Of a stretch of DNA of 64,000 bases, positions 60,011 through 64,000 are shown in pieces. Below the pieces are notes generated by a model. It did no database searches. It worked only from the letters and a program-made list of their open reading frames with translations, and was not told the DNA's origin. The translations under genes were made by a program, and so were the position numbers. Origin of the DNA: Streptomyces coacervatus (GTDB taxonomy: Bacteria; Actinomycetota; Actinomycetes; Streptomycetales; Streptomycetaceae); the NCBI RefSeq assembly GCF_029223485.1, contig NZ_JARHTP010000018.1, positions 124,001-188,000 of the forward strand. The letters run 5' to 3'. Position 1 is the stretch's first letter; each line of letters starts with the position of its first letter.

Positions 60011-60899
60011 AGCACAGCATGCCCTCCTGATGCATCGTCACCAGGAAACGGGCACGGCCGAGTTGGTCGTCGGGCAGCAGCTGAGCCTCCACCCAGCAGG
60101 GGGAGTCCAGTTCGACGTAGCGGTGGAAGACGGTCTCCATCGCCTCGGCGACACCGACCCGGGGGTGCCGCAGGGTGCGCACGGCCTGCTTGGCCGCCTC
60201 CAGCAGGAGGATGCCCGGGGTGTGGTCGCTGGGGTGGTCGAAGTACATCGGGTGGTGGGTGTCGATCCGCAGCTGCCAGCGGTCCCTCGCGTCGGTGGGC
60301 GAGAGCACCACGTCCCGCAGCTCCTCGCCGGCGCCGGAGACCGGGGGCGGCAGCGGGCGGCTCCGGGCCAGCTCCAGCATGCGGTGCGCGTCGCCGCAGG
60401 AGCCGCGCAGCCGCTCGTAGATGGCGGGCGGCTGGATGGTGAACCGGGTGTGGGCGGTGGCCAGTTGCTCGCCGTCGCGCAGCACGGTGATGTGCAGGGA
60501 CAGGGCCGAGACCCGGCCGCGGCGGCGGACCACGTCGTAGCAGCGGATGTACAGATCGGGCCGGCCGCCGATGCCCTCCTCGCGCAGCGTCCTCAGGTTG
60601 AGCGCGTAGCGGTACTCGCTCCAGAGCAGACGGTGGCCGAACGGGACGTCGTAACCGGCGTGCGACAGCAGCGGAAAGGCCTGCCGAATCGTTTCCGTGA
60701 GCAGTACGGCGCTGTCCTCGCGGCAGTCACCGCCGGCCAGGAGACCGCCGGGGTCCGTCCAGTCCGCCGCGACCAGGAACTCGTCCTCCGCCAGACGCTT
60801 CAGGCCCGACAGCAGCACCTGGCCGGCGTCGTGCTTGTGGACGAGGCCCTTCGCCACCCGGGCCGGTCTCGAAACAGCAGCTATCGCCAACTCGTTCAT
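59970..60899 (-). CDS. AfsA/ScbA family gamma-butyrolactone biosynthesis enzyme
   Basis: A 309-aa AfsA-family protein: GLVHKHDAGQVLLSGLKRLAEDEFLVAADWTD, LTETIRQAFPLLSHAGYDVPFGHRLLWSEY in the first hotdog unit, and MYFDHPSDHTPGILLLEAAKQAVRTL in the second. The family condenses a beta-ketoacyl derivative with dihydroxyacetone phosphate, the first step of signalling butyrolactones. It is divergent from a ScbR-like TetR gene, the classic autoregulator arrangement, and is likely the signalling copy. The gene at 50083 is only distantly similar. Confidence 0.92.
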   Translation of the reverse strand: MNELAIAAVSRPARVAKGLVHKHDAGQVLLSGLKRLAEDEFLVAADWTDPGGLLAGGDCREDSAVLLTETIRQAFPLLSHAGYDVPFGHRLLWSEYRYALNLRTLREEGIGGRPDLYIRCYDVVRRRGRVSALSLHITVLRDGEQLATAHTRFTIQPPAIYERLRGSCGDAHRMLELARSRPLPPPVSGAGEELRDVVLSPTDARDRWQLRIDTHHPMYFDHPSDHTPGILLLEAAKQAVRTLRHPRVGVAEAMETVFHRYVELDSPCWVEAQLLPDDQLGRARFLVTMHQEGMLCFTALVSVAQEPTG

Positions 60900-61014
60900 G
60901 TGGAATCCCCCTGTTTTCCCGCTTCGACATGCGCGCCCCCACGCAGTGGCGAAGGCGCGCCACAGCCAGTAACATAGAGGACGTTCTTTTTCTTGTCGAG
61001 ACCGGGATGCAGCC
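60900..61014. promoter_or_regulatory. AfsA/ScbR-type divergent promoter with candidate ARE
   Basis: The 115-bp interval between the AfsA homologue and its receptor-like regulator. AACATAGAGGACGTTCTTTT (60971-60990) is rich in the A/T-flanked, GACGTT-centred pattern of receptor boxes. ACGTTCTT (60981-60988) recurs inverted at 63413-63420 upstream of the second TetR gene. Confidence 0.55.
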
Positions 61015-61701
61015 ATGGCACGAGCGAACACGAATCGCGCACCCAAGCAGGAGCGCGCGATTCACACCCGAGAACAGCTCCTGAAGGCGGCCGCGGAAGT
61101 CTTCGACGAGTACGGCTACGCCGGCGCCGGGATCAACAAGATCCTGCAGCGCGCGGGCGTGACGGCGGGGGCGCTGTACTTCCACTTCAAGGACAAGCAG
61201 AACCTCGCGATGGAGGTGATGAACGCCCAGCGCAGCACCATCGAGCCGCATGTGCCCACGACCGGCCTGCAGCGCCTGGTGGACATCACCCTCATCTGGT
61301 CGCACTCGCTCCAGGCCGACCCGCTGCTGCGGGCCGGCGTCCGGCTCACCGGCGAGCAGGCCGCCTTCGGCCTGCAGGACGCCACGCCGTACACGGTCTG
61401 GGCCCGCAGCTTCGAGGACTGCCTCGAAACGGCGCGCGCCCAGGGGGAGTTGCGGGAGCACGTTCGCACCGGGGAGCTGGCCGAGTTCGTCGTCGGCGCG
61501 TGCACCGGCATGCAGGAGTACGCGCAGGTCGTCTCCGGGCGTGCCGACCTGCCCCGCCGCACGGTGAACATGTGGCGCCTGCTGCTGCCCGGCATCGCCA
61601 CCGACCCGGCTCTCGACGGGATCGAGAACAGCGAGGAGCGCGCTCTGTCCCTGTGGACGTCAGTGAGCGCGCCCGATCAAGGGGAGGGAACCCGAACATG
61701 A
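61015..61701 (+). CDS. Gamma-butyrolactone receptor-like TetR regulator
   Basis: A 228-aa regulator of the ArpA/ScbR type. The N-terminal DNA-binding domain (QERAIHTREQLLKAAAEVFDEYGYAG, then ILQRAGVTAGALYFHFKDKQNLAMEVM) contains the GALYFHF motif typical of the family. VRLTGEQAAFG and FEDCLETARAQGEL in the ligand domain fit as well. It is divergent from the AfsA homologue and would repress it until the cognate butyrolactone binds. Its stop overlaps the next HAD gene by ATGA. Confidence 0.92.
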   Translation: MARANTNRAPKQERAIHTREQLLKAAAEVFDEYGYAGAGINKILQRAGVTAGALYFHFKDKQNLAMEVMNAQRSTIEPHVPTTGLQRLVDITLIWSHSLQADPLLRAGVRLTGEQAAFGLQDATPYTVWARSFEDCLETARAQGELREHVRTGELAEFVVGACTGMQEYAQVVSGRADLPRRTVNMWRLLLPGIATDPALDGIENSEERALSLWTSVSAPDQGEGTRT

Positions 61702-62423
61702 CCGACCGACTCCACAAGCTGAGACTGGCGGCCGTCAACATCGACGGCGTCCTGCTGGGCGACACCTTCAGCCCGCTCATCCACCGGTTCGTCACCCGCC
61801 GCGGCGGCATCTACTCGGCCGATGTCGAGCGCAGCGTCTTCTCGCAGCGGCAGGCCGACGCCGGCCGCGCCATGGCGGCCGCGGTGCCGCAGACGCTGAC
61901 CGGCGAGGAGGCCCTGGCCGCCTACTTCGAGGAGCGCGCCGCCTACCTCGCCGACCACCCCGTGGAGGTCACCGAGGGAGCCGGGGCACTGCTGCGACGG
62001 CTGCGCGCCGCCGGGCTCGACGTGGTCTGCTACGGCGGCCTGGCCAAGTCCCACTTCGACGAGCATCTCGGGGCGTACGCCGGGCTGTTCACCCCTCCCC
62101 ACTACATCTGCACCAACGATGTGCGCCCCGGACTGCGGGAGATCACCGCGCACTTCGGGCTGGAAGACGGCCAGGTGCTCTTCATCGACGACGTGGCCCG
62201 GGTCGCCGAGGCGGCCAGGGCCCTCGGGGCACCGTTCATCGGCCGGCCCAGCCGGTTCGAGCACAGCCACCAGGCCGAGCTGATGCGGCAGGCCGGGGCA
62301 CGCCACCTGGTGGACGGGCTGGACGAGATCGACGACGCGCTGCTGCGCACGGTCGACGAGGAGGCGACGGCCGGCACGCTGTGGCCGACCCGCGCCGCCG
62401 AACCGGTCCCGACGGCCGGTTAG
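61698..62423 (+). CDS. HAD-superfamily hydrolase coupled to the receptor gene
   Basis: A 241-aa HAD-fold protein. Motif I is LRLAAVNIDGVLLGD, where NIDG replaces the usual DxDG/T: the nucleophile position is Asn and the second Asp is kept, an unusual change. Motif II is DVVCYGGLAKSHFD and motif IV is VLFIDDVARVAEAARAL. Loss of the nucleophile Asp would weaken phosphatase activity, so it may be a binding or regulatory protein. ATG 61698 overlaps the receptor stop, so both are made together. This second HAD of the cluster is not similar to the one at 59270. Confidence 0.82.
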   Translation: MTDRLHKLRLAAVNIDGVLLGDTFSPLIHRFVTRRGGIYSADVERSVFSQRQADAGRAMAAAVPQTLTGEEALAAYFEERAAYLADHPVEVTEGAGALLRRLRAAGLDVVCYGGLAKSHFDEHLGAYAGLFTPPHYICTNDVRPGLREITAHFGLEDGQVLFIDDVARVAEAARALGAPFIGRPSRFEHSHQAELMRQAGARHLVDGLDEIDDALLRTVDEEATAGTLWPTRAAEPVPTAG

Positions 62424-62441
62424 CCCCTTCTCGCCCGTGGG

Positions 62442-62479
62442 CCGTCCGGACCCCCTGAGGGAAGCGGGGTCGCGGACGG
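62442..62479. terminator. Bidirectional hairpin between convergent genes
   Basis: CCGTCC-G-GACCCC / GGGGTC-GC-GGACGG with an 11-base loop lies 19 bp after the HAD gene and about 90 bp before the 3' end of the convergent SDR gene. A second GTCGTA/TACGAC repeat follows at about 62516-62549. Confidence 0.6.
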
Positions 62480-62572
62480 CTCATGGGCCGCCCGGACCGT
62501 GGGGCGCCCGGGCCGTCGTACGGCATCTCCCGGCCCCCGCCATACGACACCCCCGGACAGTCGTAGAACCTC

Positions 62573-63322
62573 TCAGACGGCCAGCGTGCCGCCGTCGACC
62601 GGGACGGTCGCGCCCGTCACGAAGGACGAGGCACCGCTGCACAGCCACAGCGCCGCCTGCGCCACCTCGACCGGGGCGGCGAACCTCTTCTGGACGGCAC
62701 GCGCGAAGAACGACTGCTCCATGCCCGGCATCTGCTCGACGACCGACTCCATCATCTCGGTGAGCGTGCTGCCCACGGCCAGGGCGTTGACCCGGATACC
62801 CCGGTCCCCGTACGAGGCCGCCGCGGCCTTGGTGAGGCCGATCACCGCGTGCTTCGCGGCCACGTAGGGCGCGCCCACTCCGGTGGCGATCAGGCCGGCC
62901 ACGCTCGCGGTGTTGACGATCGTGCCGCCGCCGGTGGGGAGCATGGCGCGGATCTGGTGGCGCATGCAGTTCCACACGCCCCGGACGTTGACGTCCATGA
63001 CGGTGTCGTAGTCGTCGTCCGACATCTCGTGCAGATCGACGCCGAGCGTGGCGTGGCCGGCATTGTTGAAGGCAGCGTCCAGGCGGCCGAAGCGCTCCAC
63101 CGCGGTGGCCACGACCCGTTCGACGTCCTCGCCACGGCGTATGTCCCCGGTGACATACGCCGCCCGGCCGCCCTTGGCCTCGATCTCCTCGGCCACCGAG
63201 GCGAGTTGCTCCTTACGGCGGGCCGTGAGCACGACGGCCGCGCCATGCTCGGCGAAGAGCCGTGCCGCCGCCGCGCCGATGCCCGACGAAGCTCCGGTGA
63301 TCATGACTACCCGGTCGCTCAT
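62573..63322 (-). CDS. SDR-family oxidoreductase (FabG-like)
   Basis: A 249-aa classical SDR: VVMITGASSGIGAAAARLFA, NNAGHATLG, catalytic Ser in NTASVAGLIA, YVAAKHAVIGL as the Tyr-Lys pair, and GATVPVDGGTLAV at the end. The overall sequence resembles FabG-type ketoreductases. ATG 63343 would add seven residues; neither start has a strong RBS. It is divergent from the TetR gene at 63525. It could supply the ketoreduction step of the cluster or of butyrolactone maturation. Confidence 0.9.
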   Translation of the reverse strand: MSDRVVMITGASSGIGAAAARLFAEHGAAVVLTARRKEQLASVAEEIEAKGGRAAYVTGDIRRGEDVERVVATAVERFGRLDAAFNNAGHATLGVDLHEMSDDDYDTVMDVNVRGVWNCMRHQIRAMLPTGGGTIVNTASVAGLIATGVGAPYVAAKHAVIGLTKAAAASYGDRGIRVNALAVGSTLTEMMESVVEQMPGMEQSFFARAVQKRFAAPVEVAQAALWLCSGASSFVTGATVPVDGGTLAV

Positions 63323-63524
63323 TACGCACGCTTGTTCGATCATGACGGTCAGTCAAACAGGCACCTGCCAGACCGTCAGCCGGATTGGGCAGTCGTTACC
63401 GGCCAACCTGCCAAGAACGTTCCGAGCTGCTCGTTTTCCGGATCTCTTGGGAATTTCTTGACCTATGGTGGTGCCGTCGCGGGCCCGCCGCGGCACACGG
63501 GGGCGGGAGGAGGTGCGAGCACAT
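63323..63524. promoter_or_regulatory. SDR/TetR divergent promoter with candidate receptor box
   Basis: AAGAACGT (63413-63420) repeats, inverted, the element ACGTTCTT in the AfsA/receptor promoter. It is followed by the palindrome CGAGC-T-GCTCG (63423-63433). TGACGGTCAGTCA lies next to the SDR start. GGGAGGAGG before 63525 is the RBS of the regulator. Confidence 0.5.
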
Positions 63525-64000
63525 ATGCCGCGACAGGAGAGGGCCGAGCAGACCCGGCAGCGGATCGTCAGGGCCGCGGCCGCCGAGTTCGCCGAGCACG
63601 GCTACGACGGCACCTCCCTGCACCGGATCGTCAGATCGGCCGGCGTCACCATGGGCGCGCTGACCTTCCACTTCCCCAGCAAGTCGGCCCTGGCGGACGC
63701 CGTCCAGGAAGCGGGCACGACCGCCACCCGCGAGGTGATGCTCATCGCCGCCCCCGCGCCGGGACTGCAGGGCGTGCTCGACGGGGTGCTGACCCTGGCC
63801 GACGCCCTGCGCACCACACAGAGCATCCGCGCGGCCGCCCGGCTCACCCGCGAGGGGCACGCCGCCGACCACGGATGGTACGGCTCCTGGGCCCCCGGCC
63901 TGCGCGAGGCGCTGGAGCGGGCCTGGCGCGAGGAGCACCTGGACGGCGGACTGACCGCGCCGGCGGCCGCCTCCCTGCTCTCCCACGTCCTGCTCGGCGT
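63525..64000 (+). CDS. Second butyrolactone-receptor-like TetR regulator (cut by window edge)
   Basis: The first 158 residues of a TetR protein of the ScbR/ScbR2 group: QTRQRIVRAAAAEFAEHGYDGTSL, then IVRSAGVTMGALTFHFPSKSALADAV. GALTFHF matches the GALYFHF family motif. RLTREGHAADHGWYGSWAPG follows in the ligand domain. GGGAGGAGG provides a strong RBS. A second receptor homologue near the first is typical of clusters in which one is a true receptor and the other a pseudo-receptor. The C-terminus lies beyond the right edge. Confidence 0.9.
   Translation, partial: MPRQERAEQTRQRIVRAAAAEFAEHGYDGTSLHRIVRSAGVTMGALTFHFPSKSALADAVQEAGTTATREVMLIAAPAPGLQGVLDGVLTLADALRTTQSIRAAARLTREGHAADHGWYGSWAPGLREALERAWREEHLDGGLTAPAAASLLSHVLLG

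Overview
The window is high-GC actinomycete DNA and almost certainly Streptomyces. Evidence: very high GC, GTG starts and 4-bp GTGA/ATGA overlaps, SigE-family and ECF sigma factors, a SpoIIE-type phosphatase, DUF5994 and DUF4232 proteins, a type III polyketide synthase, and an AfsA-like enzyme next to a TetR-type receptor (the gamma-butyrolactone signalling arrangement). No database search was possible. Functions come from motifs, length and context.

Left end (1-2.6 kb): the N-terminal part of a secreted GH10 xylanase, a sigma factor overlapping a one-span membrane protein, and a broken transposase.

Accreted island (about 2.9-21.5 kb): four copies of the 3' end of a tRNA-Gly(CCC) gene mark module boundaries. 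Three are 57 bp, at 3055, 8984 and 17682. A 24-bp stub lies at 21478. Copies 1-3 are each followed by a hairpin, and a second ~48-bp block recurs four times. No integrase gene is present, so this looks like a tandem array of integrative-element remnants. Module 1 (3.1-9.0 kb) holds two SDRs, an alpha/beta hydrolase, an iron-sulfur QueG-like gene split by an in-frame TGA, a 33-aa membrane peptide and two TetR regulators, with seven copies of an AAACCGATCGGTTT operator. Module 2 (9.0-17.7 kb) holds an aspartate module (GntR regulator, Asp/Glu racemase, dicarboxylate symporter, aspartase), a MarR/old-yellow-enzyme/quinone-oxidoreductase group and a VapBC toxin-antitoxin pair. Module 3 (17.7-21.5 kb) holds a Ser/Thr kinase, a sigma factor and two paralogous exported proteins.

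Middle (21.5-36.6 kb): mostly housekeeping and stress genes. They include LysR/oxidoreductase/NTF2-like genes, a GDSL-like lipoprotein, a DUF4232 lipoprotein, three DUF5994 paralogues, an RsbW-like kinase, a cold-shock protein with a structured leader, a DEAD-box helicase, a CBS-like protein, a GNAT acetyltransferase and a TolB-like exported protein.

Right part (36.9-64.0 kb): a biosynthetic region. A type III PKS and a SpoIIE/GAF/HATPase protein precede a large divergent cluster. The minus-strand operon (47966 to 40815) encodes a malonyltransferase, an adenylation-carrier-thioesterase synthetase, an NAD-dependent epimerase, an O-methyltransferase and a flavin monooxygenase. The plus-strand operon (48187 to 60010) encodes acyl-CoA carboxylase beta and epsilon subunits, an AfsA-like protein, a KAS III-like acyltransferase, a flavin monooxygenase, a KAS III-ACP fusion, a KAS II, an aldo/keto reductase, a tandem 3-hydroxyacyl-CoA dehydrogenase and a HAD phosphatase. 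A second AfsA homologue, divergent from a ScbR-like receptor, a second HAD protein, an SDR and a further TetR regulator cut by the window edge complete the region. The likely logic: dedicated malonyl supply and a small type II fatty-acid-like system build a beta-ketoacyl chain. An AfsA-type enzyme condenses it with a phosphorylated triose or sugar, and phosphatases, oxygenases and a methyltransferase tailor it. The A-T-TE enzyme supplies a second building block or a release step. The product is not predictable from sequence alone and may be new.
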